Shown here: positions 33,601 through 43,900 of the stretch, one piece after another
Position numbering within the stretch: position 1 is the stretch's first letter
Layout: the number at the start of each line of letters is the position of its first letter
Source: Amphibalanus amphitrite
Taxonomy: Eukaryota > Arthropoda > Thecostraca > Balanomorpha > Balanidae
Length of the DNA stretch: 64,000 nucleotides
Assembly: GCF_019059575.1 (NCBI RefSeq)
Contig: NW_024883013.1
Coordinates: forward strand, 85,500-149,499
Direction: 5' to 3'
Notes under the pieces: generated by a model
What the model was told of the DNA's origin: nothing
Database searches by the model: none
What the model saw: only the letters and a program-made list of their open reading frames with translations
Program-made: the position numbers and the translations under genes

Positions 33601-34429
33601 ATTCTATACTGACGGCTCCAAGATTGACGGATCGACTGGCTGTGCTTTTACAGTGAACAATGCTTTCTTTTCACACAAACTGGATCCGTGGATGTCAGTG
33701 TTTACTGCGGAGTTGGTGGCAATTCGCGAAGCACTTCGATTCATTTCGAATCATCGGGTTGACAAAGCAATGATCTGTTCGGACTCGCAATCCGCGATAC
33801 GTGCTATAGCGTCTCACAATCGTGAACATTGCATTGTTATAGAGATTTCTGAGATTCTCTACCAGCTTTCACGTGACCGATGCCAATGTATTTTTCTGTG
33901 GATACCAGGACACAGCGGTGTAGCAGGCAATGTCAGAGCCGATCATTGGGCCAGACTGTCTCACCAGAAACCGAATGTCACGCATGTTAATGTAGGGTAC
34001 AGAGAGTTTCTGCCTATGGTTCGTAAGAGTATCAAAGACAAGTTCGCTGAGCTATGGCATGATTACCGCCCGACACTCCTTAAAGAGATTAAGCCAAATG
34101 TCGGCCAATGGATGTCTAGTTCTCGCAGAAACCGCAGGGAAGAAATCATACTGACTAGGATGCGAATAGGGCATACTCATCTTACTCATAGACATATTCT
34201 CGATCGCGAACCACCACCGATATGTGACCGTTGCCGATGTCCACTTGACGTTCCGCACATCTTGCTGCATTGTCGGAAATTCTGTGCCGAAAGATGGAAC
34301 CTGGAAACAGAATGTCGCATATCCAATGTCCAGATGAGTGTTGCATCTCTACTGGGAAATGAATTTCCCTTGATCACGGATGCGGTGTTTGCATATCTTA
34401 CTGAATGCAATGTTGCTCAGAGATTGTGA
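30677..34429 (+). CDS. LINE ORF2: endonuclease, reverse transcriptase, RNase H
   Basis: 1250 aa, intact. It nicks target DNA and copies element RNA at the nick. An N-terminal AP-like endonuclease carries N9 (QWNARG), E36 (IQETHF) and SDHFPV at about 209. A reverse transcriptase follows (about 460-760), with the catalytic YADD at about 672-675. The RNase H domain starts near 975 (FYTDGSK, then AELVAIREAL, CSDSQSAI and WIPGHSGVAGN). A C-terminal Cys/His knuckle lies near 1182-1205 (CDRCRCPLDVPHILLHC). An RNase H domain after RT places it in the I group, not Jockey, which lacks it. The ATG at 30677 follows 24 bp of pyrimidine-rich sequence. No frame breaks. Confidence 0.95.
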   Translation: MGLSFLQWNARGLIGKWAEAKPMFMHGNFSLICIQETHFIMNDRYTFRLPGFSAYHGYSRQGGRGGGVSIYVSNRLSHFQVDVHTTLQAVVCSIRVQNRRIAVCSLYLPPNETFSFTELDQLIKELPKPFVICTDANSKHMMWGSQINDARGNIWMDVINLNMLCVLNDGQPTRIDDFTGNESFIDLTVTTSDIAPMMEWNTDKDLHSSDHFPVLIRMGSDTGPPPPIVPPLFLGWNIKRADWTEFQRHYSFKFDSSNGVDNCDNMVAAMMETATQFIPTRNCNSKYQCPWWNDQCRNAIRERRRAQNRMRRDPYSEFLRIEYRRAKAKAHRTVREAQVTAWREFISMFNHRTPMKKLWETLRKFNYKGRISRQYPVLFENDATIDDPLEVANTFGRFFAGLSGRSMYSEAFLLRERTLIDTMPDFGNENTEDYNKEFSFSELTKAISRSGSTSVGPDKVHYEFFRHMDDGQLRELLALFNFLWLNNVFPQTWKHSYVVPILKPGKDCNKVKSYRPIQLTSVLCKLMERMIGKRLSWYLERYCLLSRFQSAFRENRSTMDHLLRLESQIRDGFLHHSTTIGIFLDLKSAYNMVSPTVLLHRLFDMGFRGHLMYFVQSYLSRRTFQVRCGALSDTFTQEYGLVQGGVLSPLLFNIAINSMFDDIPRGVSYAIYADDCTIWTQGRQLPQLFHKSQQALHKVGEWALNNGFSFSAEKSTAVMFRRGLKHVDLESYPTLVINNANIPFAEQVRYLGVLLDSKLNFRAHVEYTKARAQKRIALLKCISGKSFGADRVILLRMYKALIRPILEYAAVILDGPGSRIIDSLECVQNTALRIATGALRSSPVRSLQVDTNVVPLSLRRQDLSLRYYLKVQGDIRHPCHKLVDMESNQHVYEGISEHYMKRISGFPVSQRLSTMCRELGLRIPVNTVNSRGLISPWLLPDVTTVMLLDGTRHRTETDIHVAFQEVLAQYPGFRRFYTDGSKIDGSTGCAFTVNNAFFSHKLDPWMSVFTAELVAIREALRFISNHRVDKAMICSDSQSAIRAIASHNREHCIVIEISEILYQLSRDRCQCIFLWIPGHSGVAGNVRADHWARLSHQKPNVTHVNVGYREFLPMVRKSIKDKFAELWHDYRPTLLKEIKPNVGQWMSSSRRNRREEIILTRMRIGHTHLTHRHILDREPPPICDRCRCPLDVPHILLHCRKFCAERWNLETECRISNVQMSVASLLGNEFPLITDAVFAYLTECNVAQRL

Positions 34430-34904
34430 GACGATGTGATGTTGTGATGTCAAACATGTGACTTTGGCGAACTACTTAGAGTGAGTGTTATCGACGACAA
34501 TTGCTCTCTATTGACTGTTTTTGCAGTGTATTTCGATTATAGTTAGTTTTCACCCCAAAGTAGTTCTTTCAGAATCTATCGTATTTAGACCACCTCTCTT
34601 GGTCTATGTAGCCTAGTTGAAACCTCAGTAGTGTAACCATCAGGATGCCACAACTATGGCTGAAAACTAACCACTTCTGTCTTCTGCAGAAATCTTCATC
34701 GCTACATCCTCCCAAAGCAAGTTCACACCACGGCTATACCTATCCTAAATCCGTAACCCTGCTTAGTCACCCTGCTTAGTTCCCTTTACCCACAAAGAAG
34801 AAGAGAAGAAGAAGAAAGACTGTCATCAAAAGAAGTTGGACGCAAGAGCCAAGTTGCTACGCGCCCTAACCCACAACAACAACAACAACAACGTTCATGT
34901 TGGG

Positions 34905-35818
34905 TGTGTGAGATGGTGAGAGTGTGAGAGAAGCCGGATAAATATAATTTGTGAGTTGTGACCCGTGATTATAAGCAAATATTCTATATTGGGGGCGAGT
35001 GGGTTGAAAAATAATTTCTATTTCGTGTCCTCATTACAGGCTTCCAATATGTTCTGGTCGTGTTATCATATCGATATCCCATACATACACTGGCTATTTT
35101 ACATGGTAGGCACTGGCACGCGGCGTTGATAAATCGATTTCAAAATTCAATCTCGATGAATCTTGGTGGCTGGTTTGGTGGACTTTCGTGGGAGGTAAAT
35201 GGGTGGCATGTATTTTGAGACTGCAACACAAATTGTGGCGCTTTTTAATAATTTTATTTTAGATTATTTTAGGTTGTAAATTATTAGATTTTGTAAGCTA
35301 TACCTACATTTTTAAACTTGTTAATTTTCCAGTAATTCAGGGACTTTCGCTGTTGTATGACCTGCGGCCACCTCTCCAAATCAGCCACCTGAATCTTGAA
35401 CAAGTTTTTGTTTTAAAAAATCTGGTCTGGCCGTCTTCAAGTGGGAAAAATGAAAAAGCCATCAGCTTATGAACTTAACTAGGTATTTTATCTACTCTAC
35501 CCTCACAGGCACAGTCTCAATTTGAGTAATTTCAACTATTATTACCTTTAGACTTTCAGAAGTTTCACGTGGCTGTGGAATTTGAGTTGACAGTTTTGGT
35601 TTTTGTCTTGGTGACTGTGAGTCCAAGTTTGACTCAAGGCTTCCATTTTAAGATACACTCAAAGTTGAAACAGAGGTAACTTATGTCTTCCAGTTTGGCG
35701 AACAGTCTATAAATTGGACTGTTTAGTGCACTAGCCAGGTCACTGGCCTGAGTCCTATTCTCCAGTGACCTCATAGTGACTTCCCATGGTTTGTGGTTAA
35801 AACAGTTTTGTCCTTGTC
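34905..35818. other. Intergenic, no gene seen
   Basis: About 0.9 kb of ordinary AT-leaning sequence between the LINE and the hAT element. I see no long frame, RNA gene or clear repeat. The LINE 3' target duplication ends at 34904. Confidence 0.5.
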
Positions 35819-35826
35819 CTTGTTGG

Positions 35827-37584
35827 CAGTGGCGGATCCAAGGGGGGGGTCACATGGGTCATGGCCCCCCCTTGAGGCCCGGGGGCCCAAAGACCTGCCA
35901 GGGGCACCACCGGCCTATCAGAGGTATCACAGTCCTGACAGGGGCACCACAGGACCGCCAGGGGCACCACAGGCCTAGCAGGGACACCACGGGCCTGGTA
36001 CCCCTGGGCCCTGACAGGACTGTAACGCCCCTGACAAGCCTGAAGTGTCCCCGGCAGGCACGTGGTGGCCCTGACAGGCCTGAGGCGCCCCTGCAAGGCC
36101 GGCAGTGCCCCTGGCAGGCCTGTGGTGTCCATGGCAGGCCTGTGGTGCCCTTGCTAGGCCTCTGGTGCCCCTGACAGGCTTGTAATGCCCCTGGAAGGAC
36201 TGTGGTGCCCCTGGGCCCTGACAAGCCTGAGGTGCCCCTGACAGGCCAGTGGTGCCCTTGCTAGGCCTGTGGTGCCCCTGGCAGGCCTCTGGTGCCCCTG
36301 ACAGGCTTGCGGTGCCCTTGGAAGGACTGTGGTGTCCCTGGGCCCTGACAAGCCTGAGGTGCCCCTGACAGGCCCGTGGTGCCCTTGTTAGACCTGTGGT
36401 GCCCCTGGCAGGCCTCTGGTGCCCTTGCTAGGCCGCTGGTACCCCTGCGCCCGGAGAGGACTGGTGCCCCTGAAAAGTCTGAAGTGCCCCTCGGCAGGGC
36501 CGTGGTGCCCCTGACAGGCCCAAGGTGCCCCTGCGAGGCCGGTGGTGCCCCTGGCAGACCTCTGGTGCCCCTGGCAGGTCTGTGGTGCCCCTGGCAGGTC
36601 TGTGGCGCCCCTGGCAGACCTGTGTTGACTGGTGCCCCTGCTAGGTCGCTGGTGCCCCTCACAGACCTGTGGTGCCCCTGGGCCTTGACAAGCCTGAGAT
36701 GCCTGGCTATGACAGGCTCGTGGTGCCCCTGATAGACCAGTGGTGCCCTTGCTAGGCCTGTAGTGCCCCTGGCAGGCCTCTGGTGCCCCTGCTACCCCTG
36801 CGCACGGAGAGGACTATGGTGCCCCTGAAAAGCCTGAAGTGCCTCTCGACAGGCCCGTGGTGCCCCTGGGCCCTGACAGGCCCAAGTTACCCCTGCGAGG
36901 TCGGTGGTGCTCCTGGCAGGCCTCTGGTGCCCCTGGCAGGTCTGTGGTGCACCTGGCAGGCCTGTGTTGACTGGTGCCCCTGCAAGGCCGCTGGTGCCCC
37001 TCACAGGCCTGCGGTGTCCCTGGAAGGACTGTGGTGCCCCTGCCCCTAGGGGTGCTCATGGGCCCAACAGGCCCGTTGTGCCCCTGACAGGCCTGTCGTG
37101 TATACTTGCTAGACCTGTGGTGCCCCTGCTTCCTGGCAGGCCTGTGGTGCCCCTGGCGGGCTTGTGGCGCCCCTACAAGGCCGTAGGTGCCCCTGACAGG
37201 TTTGTGGTGTCCCTGGAAGGACTTTGGTGCCCCTGACAAGCCTGAAGTGTCAAGAACAGACCCTTTAGACGCCAGGGTCAAGTTCGTCGGACTGACAACG
37301 ATTTGCTTACCTGATAACGTTCCTGGTAAGTACTCACTACTCAGCATCCACAACATATATACACATAGCACATTCATATATACTTGCTTACAATTGGTAA
37401 ATGTGGTTGTGGCTAAGAGTTAAGATACTGACTAAAAATAAAAAATAAAGATGAAAAAACTGAAAATGGGGGCACCACCAAAATGAAGTGGACGAAATCC
37501 GTTGAGTTTTTAATTTTGGGTATAGGTAGAGGCACCACTTCGATTCATGACCCTCCCCTTGGAGTTTTCCTGGATCCGCCCCTG
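35827..37584. mobile_element. hAT-type non-autonomous element filled with minisatellite
   Basis: The termini are CAGTGGCGGATCCA on the left and CAGGGGCGGATCCAGG (reverse complement) on the right, typical hAT ends. The 8-bp target duplication CTTGTTGG is at 35819-35826 and 37585-37592, the length expected of hAT. The 1758-bp body holds no transposase. It is mostly a GC-rich tandem array, followed by a short AT-richer stretch (37255-37560). It lies about 375 bp upstream of the NOC3L start, so it could affect that promoter. Confidence 0.9.
35890..37250. repeat. ~30-bp GC-rich minisatellite inside hAT element
   Basis: Around 45 degenerate copies of a ~30-bp unit built on GGTGCCCCTGGCAGGCCTGT, with dispersed longer variants (CCTGGGCCCTGACAAGCC). 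Because the unit length is a multiple of three and stop codons are rare, open frames of 110-190 codons appear in several frames on both strands. I regard them as by-products, not genes. Confidence 0.9.
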
Positions 37585-37959
37585 CTTGTTGGTCATCTAG
37601 GTTTCATCTAGGAGCCTGGATATAATCCCACCAGCTCAGCAAGAGGTGACACGGGGTTGGACATAGCCACATTTAATGTGACAAAAGAGGGCACACAGAA
37701 ATTGCAGTCCTAAGTTGATGCAGAGTGATAAGTAACCATTGAATATATGATGCATCCCATGTGGTGCAAGCATGCATTATATCACAAACTTTTGTTATTT
37801 TAATGAACAAATTGATTTATTAGCTATACCAGATTTTGGTTTGACATTTATCTGGCTTTGGGTCCTTATAGACAATACCTATCCTGCTAAATTCAAATGC
37901 AGATTAGATCAACCATAAGACAAAATCTTGCTTCCACAGAAACTCATTCCATTTCAACT

Positions 37960-40900
37960 ATGATGAAGAAGAAAGGCAAGAAATCCATCCTTCCTAAATC
38001 AAAGAAATCTCAGAGCTCTGGGAAAGCCAAGCATGGGCGTCCGCCTGGCGGCGCCCCACGGCGGCCGGGCGGCGCGGCGAAGGGCGGCGGCCGGCGGCAG
38101 CGGCGCGCGCCGGCGGACGGTGCTGACGACGAGCTGCAGCAGCGTCAGCAGCGGATCGAGGAGCTGCGCCGCTCACTGGGCATGCCGGCCCGCGCGGCAC
38201 GCGCCGGCGCCGAGCGGCCAGGAGGACCAGGTGAGGCCGGGGGGGGGGGGGGGAAGCAATGTCGGGAGATGTGGGAGGGACGTGACCTGGTGACGTCAGT
38301 TGTAATTTGACCTGCTACGGAGGTGACCTGATTATGTGGTGTAATGTAACCCCAACCCGTGAGACGTTCGGGTAGTTTAGTTTGTTGACTGATGACCAGT
38401 ATAGTTATTGATTGATGACTGATTAACTTGGGTAATCGTTTTACCTTAAATCTTTTAGAATTAGAGACCAAGGTCCATACAAAACGCTGGACACTCGTAT
38501 CAAAAACTCCCGTGCAAGATCAGTAACACTATCATATTGAGAGCCTGAGTAAGGCCAACAACAAGTGAACCATTGTGCATTCCATGTTGATGCATTTAGA
38601 ACATGGTACATCGATTGTGATGCAACATTTATATATTTTCACAGCATGATAATAGGTGCTCCGATTGCTGCACATATTTGACATACAGTAGTGGCGGTCG
38701 TTATATCGCTGAACCAGTATTTACGCGGGTTTTGTTTGCAGACGCTCCCTCCGATGAAGTGGACACGGAGGGCCTGGAGCACCTGCTAAAGGCTGCCAAA
38801 CGCGGTCACATCTCTCTAATGGAGGACGAGGACAGGTGAGATAAGACGCATCCCAACGCTGAAAAAAGGGGCGAACACTGCCAATGTACCAATTGCTGCT
38901 CGATTGGTTTGTTTTGTTTTATTTATTTTCTCACTTATGATAGTCTGTGGGTTGCATATCACTTATCAATCTTACTACAAGAAATCCTACTTGAATGTGT
39001 GAAGAAAATGCAGTTATAATTGATGAGCTGCAGCCAGTTATTCCTGTCATATAACCGCCTTACAAAACCCGTCTGGGCGCAGCGGCGAGGAGGGAGCGGC
39101 GGACGGTGCCGGGCCGGGCCGGAGGAAGCGGCCGCGCGCCGAGGACTCCTCCTCCTCAGAGGACGAGGACGAGGAGCGCGAGTATGAGCAGGAGCCGCGC
39201 TCCTTCCCCGTCGTCCGCGACCTGCTGCCCATCAAAACCAAGGTCGGCGTCGTCAAACGCAAGATGCTCGTCAAAACTCGTGAGTAACAGCTCCACTATG
39301 GTGATGTGGTACTTAGAAGCGCAGTTTTGACGTGATTTAAAGCGGGACAATATGTGCTCCTTATTGGGGGCTGCAACTGTGGAATGCGACACAAATAACA
39401 TTTTTCTCCTCGTTTCGATGTTATGTTCTCCAAGCTTATGAGCACGACCCGTTTTTTTCTTTTAACTTCATTACATTCTTTCATTCAGCTAACTGCGATC
39501 ACTCGACCACACTCCACCGCGAACCCACACAGCTCTTCAGCCGAATACTGGTCGTTTGATGAACGCGCTCCTCTTCCCAGCCGAGGACCCGGACCGTCCT
39601 CAGGAGGAGGAGCAGGACGCTCAGGAGGAGGGGGAGGAGGACACCCAGGCCGCTCCTCCGCCGCCGGCTGACGCTACCCGCAGCGTGGCCGAAATCTACG
39701 CCGAGCGCAGGGCAAAGATCGACGCGGCAAAGCTGCGCATCGGACTGCTGTCACGTGCCCTGCTGGAGACGCCTCAGGAGAAGGTGAGGCGATTTACGTC
39801 ACTCGTTTTATCCTGCTACTTGACTGCGGGTGTCTTCCACCTACACTCATCGTGACACTGTCCGTCGTTTTTTTTTTTTTTTTTTTACTGTCGGCTGGTT
39901 AACGTCCTTTTTGGATCGCTGAGTTTTACCGGGCTAAAAGGATGACTGAACTCCGCAATGCTTCAACGACGAGCAGCGGAGGCTAAAACCCAAGCGATTC
40001 TCTAAAGGCGACCTGTACCGCCTTTTCGGCCTAATGTGCCTTTGCAGCTCATCCGCTGTGACAGTATAACATCTTCTCTTCTCAGTTCGACAACCTGTAC
40101 CGGCTGCTGGACCTGCTGTGACGTGACGCCCCGTTCCTGTCCGCTCTCAGTTCGACAACCTGTACCGGCTGCTGGACCTGCTGTGACGTGACGCCCCGTT
40201 CCTGTCCGCTCTCAGTTCGACAACCTGTACCGTCTGCTGGACCTGCTGTGACGTGACGCCCCGTTCCTCTCCGCTCTCAGTTCGACAACCTGTACCGTCT
40301 GCTGGACCTGCTGTGTGACACTGTAACGTCCCGTTCCTCTCAGTTCGACAACCTGTACCGTCTGCTGGACCTGCTCGCGGAGCGCGACCCGGCGGTGATG
40401 GTGACGGTGCGGAAGTACGCGGCCGCCTCGCTGCTGGAGGTGTTCAAGGACCTGCTGCCCGGCTACCGACTCCAGGAGCACGACCTCACGCAGAAGCTGA
40501 AGAAAGAGACGATCGCCACGTACAAGTACGAGAACGCGCTCATTAACTCGTACAAAAAGTACCTCATCAAGCTGGAGGAGTACACCAAGGCGCTCGGCTC
40601 CGATCAGACGCCACTCAAGGTAAGGAGACGGGGCGACGGAACCATCGCGGAATGCTGAGTTTAGGGGCAAGACGACTCATCAGCAGACATGTGCATGGAT
40701 CCGAGAAAATGGATCTGGGATCTGATCTCACGGATCCTGATCTCGGATCCGTCGGGATGATAGATCCAGCTCTGTAATTTATCGAGAGATCCATAGGGAT
40801 CACATATCCGAGTCTCATTTTTTGCTTGAGATCCGGTGAGATCATAGATCCTCACTTATTTTTTGATAACACATATATCCCAAAAAAGCACTTGATTCAA

Positions 40901-43900
40901 CTCACAAACGTTCTGCTGTAGTGATTTCATGTGATCGCACGTCATAATCCATAGTTTTGTGTCACTAATTGGCATAGAAACCCTTTAAAACATGGTTTCA
41001 AATGTGGTGCATGGTGGGATCCACTCAGATCATAGATCCATGTTCTTAATTTATCGTCAGATCATATGAGATCATAGATCCAAGATGTATTTTTCACGCC
41101 GGATCCGGTGGGATCATAGATCACAACCTGTACTTTGCTTCGATATCCACTGAGATCATAGATCCATCACTCGGATCCATGCACATGTCTGCTCATCAGT
41201 ATCTTCGTCGATAAGTAAATAGTGTTTAATCTTGCAATGTTGCAGCTTATTTCGTTTGTTTTATAAGTATCAGCGCATAAATACAAGTAAATAATATTTG
41301 TTTTTTATGTTGATAGTGCTAGCTGGTGAATGGATTTATTGTAGTGCAATGTTTTTTTTCATGAATATCGTGGTGTCACATTTTCCCTTTTTGTGCTTAG
41401 TTTTTTTCCTCCGGCCGGCAGGGCCTTGCGATGTTCTGCCTGGACTGCATGTGCCAGTGTCTGGTGCGGTTCCGCGACTTCAACTTCGCGTCGAACCTGG
41501 TGGGCGCACTGGTGCCGCACACCTCCCACCGGGACGAGGCGGTGCGCGCGGCGGTATCGGCAGCCATCCGGACAGTGTTTGCCGAGGACCGGTCGGCAGA
41601 GCGGACGCTGGAGGTGAGGAGAAGGACCGCTCAGTAGAGCGGGCTGCAGAGGGTGGGACAGAGCTGCTGAGCAGGGAGAACGCTCGAGGCGAGAGAGGAA
41701 GGAGGAGGGGCAGTCAGGCGGCTGAGCTGTTCGATATTTTATCTTGTTGAAGTCGTAGTTGCCTGTGGCATTACTGCTAAACATGATTATGAATTTATGA
41801 ACTGCATGCAATTAGCTTGCTGCTCCCTTTCTGTAACGACTCAATGAGAGCAGAGCCTTTGTTATTACGTCGGGGAAAATTATCGATGATTGCGGACTCG
41901 TAGAGCAGTATCTGCCAAACCGCTGGTGACTGAAGTCGTTTCCAATCAGCCATCACCCTGCCTCCTCTAGCCCCACCTCCCGTCACCAGTCTGACCCTAT
42001 TACCCCGACTCCGCCCGTCAGATTGTCCGTAAGCTCAGCCAACTGATCAAGGCCAAGCAGTTCGACTGCCGACGCGACATCACCGATCTGTTCCTGGCGC
42101 TGCGCATCAAGAACGTCGACCTGGACCGGGAGCGGGACGCAGACGCCAAGGCCAAGAAGTTCATGAACTTCAAGGAGAAGCTGAAGGCCATGTCCCGCAA
42201 GGAGCGGAAGGTATGTGGTAGTGGTACGGGATCTGAGTTATCTTAGCGTTTCCGGTTTAGTAGTGAGTTTATGATTTAGCCAGGAAATGTGGGGCCTCAA
42301 TGCTGTATTAGTAAAGCTACATAATAATCTAGTAGCACTGTTAACCATTATTCTTAATCAATCTCTGAGACATTTGGTCCCTGCCAAAAACTCTGTGGTA
42401 TTTCATATCATTTACTTAATTGCCCCTTGTTATCAATCTCCATCCCCCTCTTTTCCCGTGCTCACTGCCCGTCGCTCGGTGCCGTCCGCAGCGCTCCAAG
42501 AAGCTGGAGGCCCTGGAGCGCGAGCTGATGGCCACGCGGGCCGAGGAGAACAAGCAGGACAAGCAGAAGCGGCACTCGGAGATCCTCACCGTCGTCTTCA
42601 CCGTCTACTTTAAGATCCTGCGTCAACTGCCCCGCTCGGCGCTGATGTCGTCAGTGCTGGAGGGACTGGCCAAGTGAGTGGCGCGGCGGCACGGAGACGG
42701 TTTGTAACGGGATGAATAGGGCTAGATGGGAGAGGTGAACTGGGCTGGGTATGCTTTGTTTTGTAGGCTGTCCTCATTTTGTTGTATTATCTAGCCATCC
42801 CGTCCATTCAAACGCATATCCTAATCGCATTTATGGCCAACCCATCGATTATTGCTAATCATTCGTGTTTTTGCATTTTAATAATTATGCATCTATTATC
42901 CAAATGCCTCAATCAATTAGTTTGGTACATGTCATTTTTTCCACTCATTGTCGAATTTTCATTCCCTCACCTTTACAGTGAATATAACAACCTTTCAAAT
43001 ATTGATATCTTGTCGCGCTAAGCTCCCGGTAAGCGAAATCCCGCCCTCATGCGTTCACATCGCACTCTAACCACACTGTCCTTCCTCTGGTCACAGGTTC
43101 GCTCACATGATCAACGTGGACTTTTTCCACGACCTGGTGGACAGTTTCCACGGCCTGCTGGCCTCGGGCACCCTGCAGACCACGCGTCAGGTGCTGCTCT
43201 GCGTGCAGACCGTGTTTGTCATGCTCTCCGGACAGGGAGAAGCCATCAACATCGACCCGCAGCGCTTCTACGGCCACTGCTACCGGGCCCTCAACGACGT
43301 CTGTCTAGGTGGGTTGGGACCTCGCCTAACGCACAGTGATGTCTTCCTTGGTGGGTTGGGATAGGTGGGACCGGGTGGTCGGGTTGGGCCGTGCTTCCAG
43401 TGCTGGATCCTTGATGAGAGCCCACCCACAGGGTATCGGCTTGTGCAGCGAACTCCAGAATAATATAGATAATCGTCTCAAAAGTAGCCGTCTTGGCTCA
43501 CGTCGTCTGACTCACTTCGTTTTATTCAGGTTTTCTCCACATAGAGCTGGCTTAAAAACTGTTGAATTTAATTTAACTATGTCATTATCTGATCTTCCGG
43601 CTGACACGAAATGTTTTGCGAAAGGAGCAGTGAGGCAGAGCGCCCTATTCCCTCAAGTTCGGCTGCTCACAGACCATAACACGCCCCTCTGTCGCGTCCC
43701 GCGGGGTCGATGGCTCGGGGGAGCGGCTACCCCCCCCCCCCCCCTCCCCCGGACCAGGGGAGTGCTCGGGCACCCTCACCCCCGTCCCGGACTGTAGCTG
43801 TGACACATCAAACAGACTCCAGTTTGGTCGATTGCTTCCTGCCATTTCCCCTGCACTTACGCGATCGCGACTAACGCCAACCGCTTTGGCGTAGATTGTA

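Larger units (their letters stand above)
24082..34892 (+). mobile_element. I-group non-LTR retrotransposon, full length, split by Gypsy insertion
   Basis: A 12-bp target duplication GTTCATGTTGGG flanks it (24070-24081 and 34893-34904). It starts at 24082 and ends in a (CAA)n tail (about 34872-34892) preceded by an AG-rich stretch. Two ORFs in the order ORF1 (24350-25735) and ORF2 (30677-34429) encode a CCHC chaperone and an endonuclease/RT/RNase H protein. Without the 4.7-kb Gypsy insertion (25747-30469 plus one 5-bp TSD copy) the element is about 6.1 kb, normal for the I group. The inter-ORF spacer is split by the Gypsy LTRs. The 3' UTR (34430-34870) has no gene. Both ORFs are intact, so the insertion is the only obvious lesion. 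Confidence 0.93.

Noticed and set aside
35776..37377. Proline/glycine-rich long frames (APGRPVVPLAGLWCPW type) as a structural protein
   Set aside because: Caused by a 30-bp unit in a hAT element; equally long frames occur on both strands.
37897..37959. Upstream in-frame ATG (37897) as NOC3L start
   Set aside because: A likely 3' splice site (CTTCCACAG ending at 37939) lies between it and ATG 37960, so this stretch is better read as 5' intron sequence. Transcript data would decide.
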